A stretch of 64,000 nt of DNA from an uncultured Coriobacteriaceae bacterium (lineage in GTDB: Bacteria; Actinomycetota; Coriobacteriia; Coriobacteriales; Atopobiaceae), in NCBI GenBank assembly GCA_902786015.1, contig CADAAU010000002.1:62001-126000 (forward strand), given 5' to 3'. Of the stretch, positions 8,564 through 18,121 are shown piece after piece (the first letter of the stretch is position 1; the number at the start of each line of letters is the position of its first letter). The position numbers and the translations under genes are program-made. Below the pieces are notes generated by a model. The model worked only from the letters and a program-made list of their open reading frames with translations. It was not told the DNA's origin and made no database searches.

Positions 8564-10699
8564 CTATGCGCTCTCGGTGGTTTCTTCGTCGCTACCGGAG
8601 GCGTCGCTATTTGTCTCGGTTGGCGTTGCGTCAGGGGTCGTCTCGGTGCTGCCGAGGTCGCTGGCGCCGGCGTTGTCGCTGGGCTGTGCGCCGTCGGTGA
8701 TGTTCTCGACGTCGGTGACCATGCCCTCGTTGTCAACGTTGACGGTCCATTCGTCCTGGTGGGTGTCCGTGGAATTGGGTTCCTGAGTGGAGGACTTGTC
8801 TGGGTCGGTCGTGGTGCTGGGGTCTGGGGTGGTGGTCTGCTCGACCCTGATCCACTGGGCATACAGGGTCATGTCACTGGTGGGGGTCAGCTCGGTGCCA
8901 CCATAATAGGTGCTGCCGCTGTCTGGCGAGAGGCCCCAGCCTGCGAACTCGTAGCCATCGCGTGTCAGGCCGCCCGAGGGTAGCGTGGTGGACTGGCCGC
9001 TCTCGACCTGGGCCGACTGAACGTAGCCGCTGCCGCCGTTGGTATCGAAGGTGATGGTGTAGTAGATCGTGGTTGCGGACTCGCCCGGAGTCGTGGTCGT
9101 GGAATAGGAGGGCTCGGTCGGTTCGGTTGGCGTCGCGGTCGTGGATCCCGCCGGGGTCGTCGGCTCGCTCGGCGTCGTTGTGTCGGTCGGATTGGTCGGT
9201 GTGCTCGGCTCTGTGGGATCGGCCGGGGTCGTCGAATCCGTGTGTTTGCTTGGCTCGCTCGGCGTCGTGGGATCCGCCGGGTCCGTGGGGCTGCTCGGGT
9301 CCGTGGGGCTGCTCGGCTCGGTCGGGTCCGCGGGGTTGCCGGGCTCGGCAGCCTTCTGTTTCTCGGTCCATTGCGCAAAGAGAAGCGTGTCCGTTTCGGG
9401 CGTGAATTCTGCTCCCGCGTCGTATCCCTGGCCGCTGCCATCTGCCCACGTGTTCCAGCCGCTGAACTCGTAGCCCTCGCGCTCGAACCCGCCCACAGGC
9501 AACGTGGTGGTCTCGCCCACGTTTACGGTAGCCTCATTGGCGCTGCCCGTGCCGCCGTTCGCGTCGAAGGCCACTGTGTAGGTCTTCGGTTCGGGCTCTT
9601 TGTCTTCCTTCTTGGTCCACTGGGCGTAGAAGGTCGTATCTGCCTTGGGGGCGAACTCCGCTCCTGTGCCGTATGTATCGCCGCTGCCGTCGGTGGAGGT
9701 GCTCCAGCCGTCGAGCACGTAGCCGTCGCGCTCAAAACCGTCTGCGGGAAGCGTAGTGGTCTCGCCGTCCTTCACCTTTGCGCTCTGGGCGCTGCCCGTG
9801 CCGCCGTTGGCGTCGAAGGCTACGGTGTAGGTCTTTTCGGGTTGCGGTGCGGGGTCAGGATTCTCTGCGTCTTTGTCCCACTGAGCATAGAGTGCTGTGT
9901 TTTCGGAAGGGGTGATCTTGGATCCAGCGGCGTAGGTCTGGCCGCTGCCGTCGGGAGAGGTGTTCCAGTTGCGGAATACGTAGCCCTCGCGCTCGAATCC
10001 ATTTGCGGGCAGCGTTTCGGACTGGTTCTGCATCACTGTGATGTTATTGATGCTTCCCGTTCCGCCGTTGGCGTCGAACGATACGATAAAGGCCATTTTC
10101 CAAGGAACTACGATAACGGGAGGATTGTTTCCGTCGCCTGGCTTTACCACGATCTTTTTGTTGTTGATGACGCGCGTGTAGTTGTTCCTGCTGTTGTCGA
10201 CGAAGACTTTCTTTACCTGGGTGACGAACTTGTTGCACGCTGCGGATCCGGGCCGCATGTGGGGGATGCAACGCTTAACGATGGGGGCGTAGGTCATGAT
10301 CTGATGCGGCTTGACCTTGCTGTAGTCGTTGTTGTAAAGGGTGCCAATGAAGTTCTGCGCGATGAGCATGATGTTGGAGCTGGATTGCTCGGGCTTGTTG
10401 CCCGCGTTGGCCGAGGGCCTGCTGCTCAAAAGGGCGAACGTGCCAACGCCAATGGCGAGGACCAGAGCGACCGAGAGGCCGACCACAATGGGGAGGTTGT
10501 TTTTGCGTGGAGCGGGCCACATGCTTTGATTGGGCTGGACGCCCCAGTTGGGGTTAGTGTTCTGGGCTTGATACTGCGGCTCATAGTAGGACTGTTCCTG
10601 CTGCTCCGGGGAGTACATCGGTTCCGCAAGTAACGCGCCACAACGTGAGCAAAACGCTGCGCCTGGTACGTTTTCCATTCCACAATTGTTGCAACGCAT
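8564..10699 (-). CDS. Zinc-ribbon membrane protein with four InlB B-repeats
   Basis: 711 residues from the ATG at 10699 (GGAGGA upstream; a TTG four codons earlier is rejected). Order: zinc ribbon with Cys3, Cys6, Cys17 and Cys20; a Gln/Tyr/Pro-rich linker; one membrane segment near residues 67-92; a basic region; three Listeria-Bacteroides (InlB B, Flg_new) repeats, each from FDANGGTGS to LYAQW or a variant. A Pro/Thr/Ser-rich linker of about 110 residues follows, then a fourth repeat (FDTNGGSGY) and an acidic Thr/Ser-rich tail. The zinc ribbon should be cytosolic and the repeats outside. There is no LPXTG signal; anchoring is by the membrane segment. Function unknown; surface adhesion is plausible for these repeats. 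Confidence 0.85.
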   Translation of the reverse strand: MRCNNCGMENVPGAAFCSRCGALLAEPMYSPEQQEQSYYEPQYQAQNTNPNWGVQPNQSMWPAPRKNNLPIVVGLSVALVLAIGVGTFALLSSRPSANAGNKPEQSSSNIMLIAQNFIGTLYNNDYSKVKPHQIMTYAPIVKRCIPHMRPGSAACNKFVTQVKKVFVDNSRNNYTRVINNKKIVVKPGDGNNPPVIVVPWKMAFIVSFDANGGTGSINNITVMQNQSETLPANGFEREGYVFRNWNTSPDGSGQTYAAGSKITPSENTALYAQWDKDAENPDPAPQPEKTYTVAFDANGGTGSAQSAKVKDGETTTLPADGFERDGYVLDGWSTSTDGSGDTYGTGAEFAPKADTTFYAQWTKKEDKEPEPKTYTVAFDANGGTGSANEATVNVGETTTLPVGGFEREGYEFSGWNTWADGSGQGYDAGAEFTPETDTLLFAQWTEKQKAAEPGNPADPTEPSSPTDPSSPTDPADPTTPSEPSKHTDSTTPADPTEPSTPTNPTDTTTPSEPTTPAGSTTATPTEPTEPSYSTTTTPGESATTIYYTITFDTNGGSGYVQSAQVESGQSTTLPSGGLTRDGYEFAGWGLSPDSGSTYYGGTELTPTSDMTLYAQWIRVEQTTTPDPSTTTDPDKSSTQEPNSTDTHQDEWTVNVDNEGMVTDVENITDGAQPSDNAGASDLGSTETTPDATPTETNSDASGSDEETTESA

Positions 10700-10875
10700 G
10701 ATTTCCTCCAATCCGTGTTTTGCTTACAATCTAAAGGTATCACGCCCCAAAGACGTTTTTTGCGTTTGACCGTTCGCGGACAAATGGACTTGCCGACCGG
10801 TTCTGGCTCGGCCTATCCTTCCGCGCGATTTACTGCGTGCTGTGATTGTTGTGATGCATGGCGCTCTCCCATCAA

Positions 10876-10881
10876 TATAAT
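10876..10881 (+). promoter_or_regulatory. Perfect -10 box upstream of the first 6-phospho-beta-glucosidase
   Basis: TATAAT stands 170 bases before the start codon in an otherwise GC-rich gap. The -35 is weak. It would give a leader of about 165 bases that contains the hairpin at 10980-11006. Confidence 0.4.
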
Positions 10882-10979
10882 CGCGAGTGATGGCGCTACG
10901 GTATCCCCCAGAGGCATTGCGTTTTGCGTTGCTCTTTGCGCCGTGGCATGGCCCATCCGTCGAGTCGGATGCACATTTC

Positions 10980-11009
10980 GCCCCAAGCGCGGTTGCGCCA
11001 CGGGGCTCT
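10980..11009 (+). terminator. Leader hairpin, possible conditional terminator
   Basis: GCCCC-aa-GCGC-ggtt-GCGC-cac-GGGGC followed by TCTTTG lies 45 bases before the glucosidase start. A terminator in the leader of a beta-glucosidase gene suggests antitermination of the LicT/BglG type. No clear RAT sequence or bglG gene is visible in the window. Confidence 0.35.
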
Positions 11010-11053
11010 TTGTGCATGCTTTTTTGCAGGTATACCGTGGAAAGGAGAATAAC

Positions 11054-12478
11054 ATGTTGCATAAGTCTCTGAAGCCCTTCCCAAAAGACTTCTTATGGGG
11101 TGCCTCGACTTCCGCGTATCAGGTCGAGGGAGCCGCGCTCGAGCATGGTAAGGGGCCGTCGGTCCAAGACGTCAAGGAGCCGCCTGCGGGCACGTCTGGC
11201 TTTGAGGTCGCGGCCGACCAATACCATCGGTTCAAGGAGGACGTCGCCCTTATGGCGGAGATGGGCTTTAGGACCTATCGCTTCTCCATTAGCTGGGCGC
11301 GCCTTTTGCCCGATGGCACCGGCCGCGTGAACGAGGAGGGCGTGCAATACTACTCCGACCTTATTGACGAGTGCCTCAAGTACGACATCCAACCGCTCGT
11401 GACCATGTATCACTTCGACCTACCCGCGGCGCTCGACGCCCAGGGCGGCTGGGGCAACCGTGCCACCGTGGATGCCTTTCTCGAGTTCAGCCGCCTGATG
11501 TTCGAACGTTATGGCGATCGCGTAAAGTACTGGCTTACCATCAACGAGCAAAACATGATGACGCTCGCGGCCGAGGCAATCTTGGGTATCGACACCTCCG
11601 CGCCCGGTGCCACCAAGCTCATCTACGAGCAGAACCACCACATGTTGCTTGCCCAGGCAAAGGCCATGAAGCTCTGCCACGAGATGCTGCCCGAGGCAAA
11701 GATCGGTCCTGCGCCCAACATCGCACTCGTTTATCCCGAAACCGACAAGCCCGAGGATATCCTGGCCGCCCAGAACTTCAACGCGCTCCGTAACTGGCTT
11801 TACCTCGATATGGCCGTCTATGGCATCTACAACAACATCGTGTGGAGCTGGCTGGAGGGGCAAGACGCGCTGCCGCAGAACATCCTGGATGGCGACATGG
11901 AGATTATGGCTGCCGCAAAGCCCGACTTCATCGCCTTTAACTACTACAGCACGGCCACCGTGGCGGCGAGCGACGGCACCGAGAAGGCCGGACACACTGG
12001 CGACCAGCAGCGCCAGCTCGTGATTCCTGGCTTTGCAAAGGGAGTGCCCAACCCGCATTTCCAAAAGACCGAGTTCGGATGGGAGATCGACCCGGTGGGC
12101 TTCCGTAACACGCTGCGCGAGGTGTACAGTCGCTATCACCTGCCCATCATCATCACCGAGAATGGCTTGGGTGCCTATGACAAGCTCGAGCAGGACGAGG
12201 CGGGAAACGACGTGGTGCACGATCCGTATCGGATCGACTACCTGCGTGCTCACATCGAGCAGATGCATCTGGCCATCAGTGATGGCGTGCGGATGATGGG
12301 ATATTGTCCTTGGAGCGCGGTTGACCTTATCTCCACGCATGAGGGATTCGTCAAGCGCTACGGGTTTATCTTCGTCAATCGTGAGGAGTTCGACCTGCTC
12401 GACCTGCGCCGCGTGCGCAAGGACTCGTTCCATTGGTATAAAAAAGTTATCGCGAGTAACGGGGAGAATCTGGACTAG
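11054..12478 (+). CDS. 6-phospho-beta-glucosidase, GH1 (first copy)
   Basis: 474 residues from the ATG at 11054 with AAAGGAG upstream. GH1 signature FLWGASTSAYQVEG at the N-terminus. The acid/base Glu is in YWLTINEQN and the nucleophile Glu in [12 protein letters not shown]. The C-terminus has KRYGFIFVN and KDSFHWYKKVIASNGE. The enzyme hydrolyses phosphorylated beta-glucosides such as cellobiose-6-phosphate or salicin-6-phosphate after PTS uptake. No PTS gene is adjacent. INEQN replaces the more common NEI/NEP tripeptide. Two paralogues are at 14659 and 48323. Confidence 0.92.
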   Translation: MLHKSLKPFPKDFLWGASTSAYQVEGAALEHGKGPSVQDVKEPPAGTSGFEVAADQYHRFKEDVALMAEMGFRTYRFSISWARLLPDGTGRVNEEGVQYYSDLIDECLKYDIQPLVTMYHFDLPAALDAQGGWGNRATVDAFLEFSRLMFERYGDRVKYWLTINEQNMMTLAAEAILGIDTSAPGATKLIYEQNHHMLLAQAKAMKLCHEMLPEAKIGPAPNIALVYPETDKPEDILAAQNFNALRNWLYLDMAVYGIYNNIVWSWLEGQDALPQNILDGDMEIMAAAKPDFIAFNYYSTATVAASDGTEKAGHTGDQQRQLVIPGFAKGVPNPHFQKTEFGWEIDPVGFRNTLREVYSRYHLPIIITENGLGAYDKLEQDEAGNDVVHDPYRIDYLRAHIEQMHLAISDGVRMMGYCPWSAVDLISTHEGFVKRYGFIFVNREEFDLLDLRRVRKDSFHWYKKVIASNGENLD

Positions 12479-12546
12479 ACCTAGCTAATGGGGCTTCAAT
12501 AGCTTCAGAAGTCGCTTGCCTCCAAGAGCGAAAGAGCAACGCGCCT

Positions 12547-12614
12547 GAACAGGGCTCCCGGGGAGTTAGTTCCGTGCTTAGGGGTTCGGAGCGAACTCAC
12601 CGGGAGCCCTGTTC
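12547..12614. repeat. GGAACA/CCCGGG palindrome
   Basis: Arms GAACAGGGCTCCCGG (12547-12561) and CCGGGAGCCCTGTTC (12600-12614) are perfect 15-base inverted repeats. The loop holds TTAGTTCCG and TTCGGAGCGAA. It belongs to the family also found at 30306 and 51553. It lies directly after the glucosidase gene and could end transcription, though no T-run follows. Confidence 0.8.
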
Positions 12615-12741
12615 CTAAAGGGGCGTTCCATATCAGTGGGAAGGCACGGAAGCGGCCACGTGGCGTCACGAGGGCAAAGGCCCGACCGCCGGACGTGTGC
12701 GTGCTACACTGGTGAGGACGGGAGAAACGAGAGGCGCGATC

Positions 12742-14436
12742 ATGGCACGCAGCATAAAGATTGGGGCACAGGGATTCGAAGGAATCCGCGCAAACGGGAG
12801 CTTCTATGTTGACAAGACTGGCTTCGTGCGGGATTGGTGGCTCGCGCAGGACGACGTCACCCTCGTCTGTCGGCCGAGGCGCTTCGGTAAGACTCTTAAC
12901 CTCGACACCGTCCGCTGCTTCCTCTCTACCGAGTTTGCCGACCGTGGAGAGGAGCTTTTTGGCGGATTGGAGGTGTGGGAGGACCCTGCCATGCGGGCGC
13001 TGCAGGGCACGGTGCCGGTAGTGGAGCTGAGCTTCGCTGACGTGAAAGCCGGAGATTGGGAGAACGCACGCGCAGGTATCGCACAGGTGTTGCGCGTTGC
13101 GGTCGAGGCGCACGGTTATCTGCGGGAGTCGGATTCCGTGAGCGACGGTGATAGGGAGTTTCTCTCACGTGTTTCGGACAATATGGACGACATAACCGCG
13201 ACCGCCTGCATCAAGCGCCTCTGCTCCATGCTGCGAGTGGAGCACGGTACGGCGCCCGTGGTGCTGCTTGACGAATACGACGCTCCCGTGGAGTGCGCTT
13301 GGACGGGCGGCTACTGGGACGAGGCGTCCGGCTTCATGCGCCAGCTCATGAACTCCACATTCAAGACCAACCCGTCGCTCGGACGTGGGCTTATCACCGG
13401 CGTCACGCGCGTCTCCCGTGAGTCAATTTTCAGCGATCTCAACAACCTCGTGGTGGTTACCTCCTCGACGCCGCTATACCAGACCTGCTTTGGGTTCACG
13501 CAGGGAGAGGTGGATGCCGCGCTTGCCGAGTACGGACTCACCGCAAAGCGCGACGACGTGCGCGACTGGTATGACGGCTTCGTGTTCGACGGGCATGAAC
13601 ACATCTACAACCCGTGGTCCCTCACCCAGTATCTGCAGTTCGGCGAGTTCAGGGCGTACTGGGCAAACACCTCCGACAATGGACTCGTGAGCGAGGTCGT
13701 GCGCCGCGGCGACGAGGACCTCAAGGCTGACTTCGAGGAGCTCATGCGTGGTGGCGAGGTGGCAAAGGTCATCGACGAGCAGGTGGTCTTCTCGGAACTC
13801 TCTACGACACCCGATGCCGTATGGGCTTTGCTTCTGGCCGCCGGCTATGTGACAAGCCCGGGGGCGGTACCCGAGTTCCCCGAGACCACGCCGCGACGTC
13901 TGCGCCTTACCAACAGGGAGGTCGAGCTGGCCTTCGACCGCATGGTGCGCGGCTGGTTCTCGCCGGCGCGCGTACGCTACGACCAGTTTTCCCGCGCGCT
14001 GCTCGAGGGCGACACGCGGGTGGCGACGCGCTGCCTCGCGGATGTCACACGGGCGTGCGTCTCGTCCTTCGACTCGGGTACCCATCCCTCTGAGTCGAGT
14101 GAGCCCGAGCGCTTCTACCACGGCCTGGTGCTGGGCCTACTCGCGTCGCTGCGCGGCCGCTACGCAGTGGAGTCCAACCGCGAGAGCGGCTTCGGGCGCT
14201 ACGACGTGGCTCTTGTGCCCAACGATGGTTCCGAGGGCAGCGATCCCGCCGTGGTGATGGAGTTCAAGGTGTTCGACGACTGGGAGGAGCGGACGCTCGC
14301 CGATACCGTCGCCTCCGCCCGCGCCCAGATTGAGGAGAAACGCTACGTCGCCGGCCTCGTCGAACGCGGCATCGTGCCCGGGCGCATTCGCACCTACGGC
14401 ATCGCCTTCCGCGGCAAGGAGGTGCTGGTAGGATAG
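12742..14436 (+). CDS. AAA-ATPase-like protein with C-terminal PD-(D/E)XK nuclease domain
   Basis: 564 residues. The N-terminal IKIGAQGFEGIRANGSFYVD and the Walker A-like RPRRFGKT (residues 44-51) are typical of PF09820. Walker B is VVLLDEYDAP (about 173-182). The C-terminal part (about 470-560) matches the PF08011/DUF1703 nuclease fold, with Y-D-V and the E-F-K of VVMEFKVF. GITGVTRVSRESIFSDLNNL is a typical family block (here LITGVTRVSRES). The family is common in gut anaerobes and often multicopy; its function is not established. A role in defence or mobile-element biology has been suggested but is not shown here. Start chosen at the ATG at 12742. Confidence 0.9.
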   Translation: MARSIKIGAQGFEGIRANGSFYVDKTGFVRDWWLAQDDVTLVCRPRRFGKTLNLDTVRCFLSTEFADRGEELFGGLEVWEDPAMRALQGTVPVVELSFADVKAGDWENARAGIAQVLRVAVEAHGYLRESDSVSDGDREFLSRVSDNMDDITATACIKRLCSMLRVEHGTAPVVLLDEYDAPVECAWTGGYWDEASGFMRQLMNSTFKTNPSLGRGLITGVTRVSRESIFSDLNNLVVVTSSTPLYQTCFGFTQGEVDAALAEYGLTAKRDDVRDWYDGFVFDGHEHIYNPWSLTQYLQFGEFRAYWANTSDNGLVSEVVRRGDEDLKADFEELMRGGEVAKVIDEQVVFSELSTTPDAVWALLLAAGYVTSPGAVPEFPETTPRRLRLTNREVELAFDRMVRGWFSPARVRYDQFSRALLEGDTRVATRCLADVTRACVSSFDSGTHPSESSEPERFYHGLVLGLLASLRGRYAVESNRESGFGRYDVALVPNDGSEGSDPAVVMEFKVFDDWEERTLADTVASARAQIEEKRYVAGLVERGIVPGRIRTYGIAFRGKEVLVG

Positions 14437-14484
14437 TGCCGTGACTGGCACCCATCAAGCGTGTACCGGGGACGGCGGCAATGA

Positions 14485-16119
<1,635 letters not shown>

Positions 16120-16490
16120 CGCTGCCGACATGTTACTGTTCATATCCGGCAGCAGTCTGTCTGGAATGCGCGGCGGCATGCGACCAGGGCAAGCGATTGG
16201 GGGTATCCCCATCGCTTGCCTCAGGAGTGAAACAGTACCGGCACCACCCGTCTTGTGACAAGGTAGAGCGAATAACCTTGTTGGGGGACGCTCGTCGAGG
16301 TGTAAAATGTTATAGCCATGAATAGTGAGGACTTATGGTAGGGTTTTTGGCAAAGTTTTGTGGGACGCGAGACGCTTCGCGTCGTATCAAGGCATAGACG
16401 GAACGTGAGCACGACAAGGCGCGTTCAAAAGAGGCGAAGCCTACGGCAATGGTTCTATGAGCCGTTCGCACTGTGCGAAAGGAGATTGAC
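16120..16490. other. Intergenic region with palindrome
   Basis: A 371-base gap without a supported gene. It holds GGCAAGCGAT (16188-16197) and ATCGCTTGCC (16211-16220) around TGGGGgtatCCCC, a member of the GGGGATACTCCC palindrome family. Further on are TTGTTG and TAAAAT (16278, 16303) with a 19-base spacer, a weak promoter candidate for the PepSY gene. Confidence 0.5.
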
Positions 16491-16988
16491 ATGAGGAACA
16501 CTATGGTAGCGGGAGCCATCGCATCGGGAGCACTGACTTTCTCACTGATTTTGTCAGGGTGTGGCGCACAGCCTGCACAGCCTGCGCAGACAAATGCGAC
16601 CACCGAGGCGGCCGCCACCGAGACAAAGACGGAGACCACCCAGACCACGAAGACGACGGATGCCGCAACTACCGACACGACTGCGCAGAAGACCGACGCG
16701 TCGGCAGCAACCAACGCTCAGCAGACGACGGAGCAGACCCCCGCGAATGCCGCTCCCGCGCAGAACAACTCCTACATTGGCGAGGAGGCTGCAAAGACGA
16801 CGGCGCTCAACGATGCGGGTGTCTCTGCGGCAGACTGCACCGAGCTGAAGGCGGAACTCGATCTGGATGACGGTGTGCCCCACTACGATGTTGATTTCAA
16901 AGCCGGTGGAGTTGAGCACGACTACGACATCGATGCAACGTCCGGCGCGATTATCTCGCACACATCCGAAGTGGACGTCGACGACTAA
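16491..16988 (+). CDS. PepSY-domain lipoprotein
   Basis: 165 residues from the ATG at 16491 (AAAGGAG upstream). A lipoprotein signal ends L-S-G-C, followed by an Ala/Thr/Gln-rich low-complexity linker of about 70 residues. One PepSY domain comes next: YIGEEAAKTTALNDAGVS, then VPHYDVDFKAGG and DIDATSGAIISH. PepSY proteins on the outer face are thought to inhibit or modulate peptidases, or to bind ligands. It ends two bases before the GTG of yaaA, so the two may be cotranscribed. Confidence 0.88.
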   Translation: MRNTMVAGAIASGALTFSLILSGCGAQPAQPAQTNATTEAAATETKTETTQTTKTTDAATTDTTAQKTDASAATNAQQTTEQTPANAAPAQNNSYIGEEAAKTTALNDAGVSAADCTELKAELDLDDGVPHYDVDFKAGGVEHDYDIDATSGAIISHTSEVDVDD

Positions 16989-16989
16989 C

Positions 16990-17751
16990 GTGAGAGCGAT
17001 CATATCGCCTGCAAAAAAGATGCGACTTGACACCGACAGCCTGGCATGTGCTGGGCTGCCGGTGTTTGTTGAACAGGCCGAGGAAGTGCGGGATTGGGTG
17101 GCCAGCCTCACGTACGAGGAGCAAAAGGCGCTCTGGAAATGCAGCGACAAGATTGCTGCCGAGAACCACGCTCGGTTTGCAAACATGGACCTTCGCCGCG
17201 ATCTGACGCCAGCGCTTTTGGCCTACGAGGGCATCCAATATACCTACATGGCGCCAGCCGTCTTTGAGGACGGAGAGTTCGACTACGTGCAGGAACACGT
17301 GCGCATTCTGTCGGGGCTGTACGGGGTGCTGCGCCCGATGGATGGGGTAGTAAGCTACCGTCTGGAGATGCAGGCGAAGGCGTGCGTAGCGGGCGCCGCA
17401 AATCTATATGACTATTGGGGAAGGAAACTGTACGACGAGGTCAGGGGCCAAGATTGCGTAATCGTGAATCTCGCCTCCAAAGAGTACTCAAAGGCGATAG
17501 AGCGTTACCTTGCACCTGAAGATACGTGCGTGACCTGCGTTTTCGCCGAAGTCGTGGGTGATCGTCTAGTGCAAAAGGGCGTATACGTAAAGATGGCCCG
17601 TGGCGAGATGGTGCGCTACATGGCCTCGACGCATGCCGAGCGTCCTGAGGACCTCAAAGGGTTCGCATGGAGTGGCTACGCGTACGATGAGGGCAATTCC
17701 ACGTCGGTCCGCTATGTTTTCTCACGTCAAAGTGGGGCAAAAAGCGACTAA
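16990..17751 (+). CDS. yaaA: Peroxide stress protein YaaA (DUF328)
   Basis: 253 residues from the GTG at 16990, directly after the PepSY gene. The family pattern is clear: RAIISPAKKMR at the N-terminus, MDLRRDLTPALLAYEGIQYTYM in shortened form, ILSGLYGVLRPMD, YRLEMQAK, LYDYWGRKL, VNLASKEYSKAIE and KMARGEMVRYMA. E. coli YaaA lowers intracellular free iron during peroxide stress and binds DNA. The C-terminus is close to the repeat-bearing gap before purF. Confidence 0.92.
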   Translation: MRAIISPAKKMRLDTDSLACAGLPVFVEQAEEVRDWVASLTYEEQKALWKCSDKIAAENHARFANMDLRRDLTPALLAYEGIQYTYMAPAVFEDGEFDYVQEHVRILSGLYGVLRPMDGVVSYRLEMQAKACVAGAANLYDYWGRKLYDEVRGQDCVIVNLASKEYSKAIERYLAPEDTCVTCVFAEVVGDRLVQKGVYVKMARGEMVRYMASTHAERPEDLKGFAWSGYAYDEGNSTSVRYVFSRQSGAKSD

Positions 17752-17846
17752 ATCGGGTGTCGAGGAGGGCTGCGCCCCGGATGGTGGGCTTTCGCGGAGG
17801 ATTGCGCCCCGGATTGCCGGGCGTTTTAAGGCTTCTCTTTCCGCGA

Positions 17847-18002
17847 GTGTACCCAAATTGCAAATGGTTCAGCAAAACCCCAGATGGGCGAGAACAGGAA
17901 TACAATTTGGGTACACTAGCTAAAGTAGACAGTGTACCCAAATTGTTTTATTCAGCTAGCCTATCTGGTGTTTTATGACCTAGAGCGCAATTTGGGTACA
18001 CT
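17847..18002. repeat. Paired hairpin element, locus 1
   Basis: Two adjacent hairpins. The first pairs GTGTACCCAAATTG (17847-17860) with CAATTTGGGTACAC (17903-17916), 14 perfect base pairs. The second pairs AGTGTACCCAAATTG (17931-17945) with CAATTTGGGTACACT (17988-18002), 15 perfect. The second loop holds TATCTGGTGTTTTATGA (17962-17978). The first loop holds a related sequence on the other strand. The same loop core occurs at 62400-62416 between different arms. The element lies between the convergent yaaA and purF-like genes. Confidence 0.8.
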
Positions 18003-18121
18003 CGCGCAGTGCTGTGCTCGGAAATATTAAGGCATGTTTAAGGTTAAGATGCCCTTCCTCGGCAAAAGGGAGCTTCCATTGCCTGCATCCCCTTGATTGC
18101 CGCGTTTTCGGATATCTTACC

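Noticed and set aside
8564-10699. Sortase-anchored adhesin.
   Set aside because: No LPXTG-type motif and hydrophobic tail at the C-terminus; the only membrane segment is near the N-terminus.
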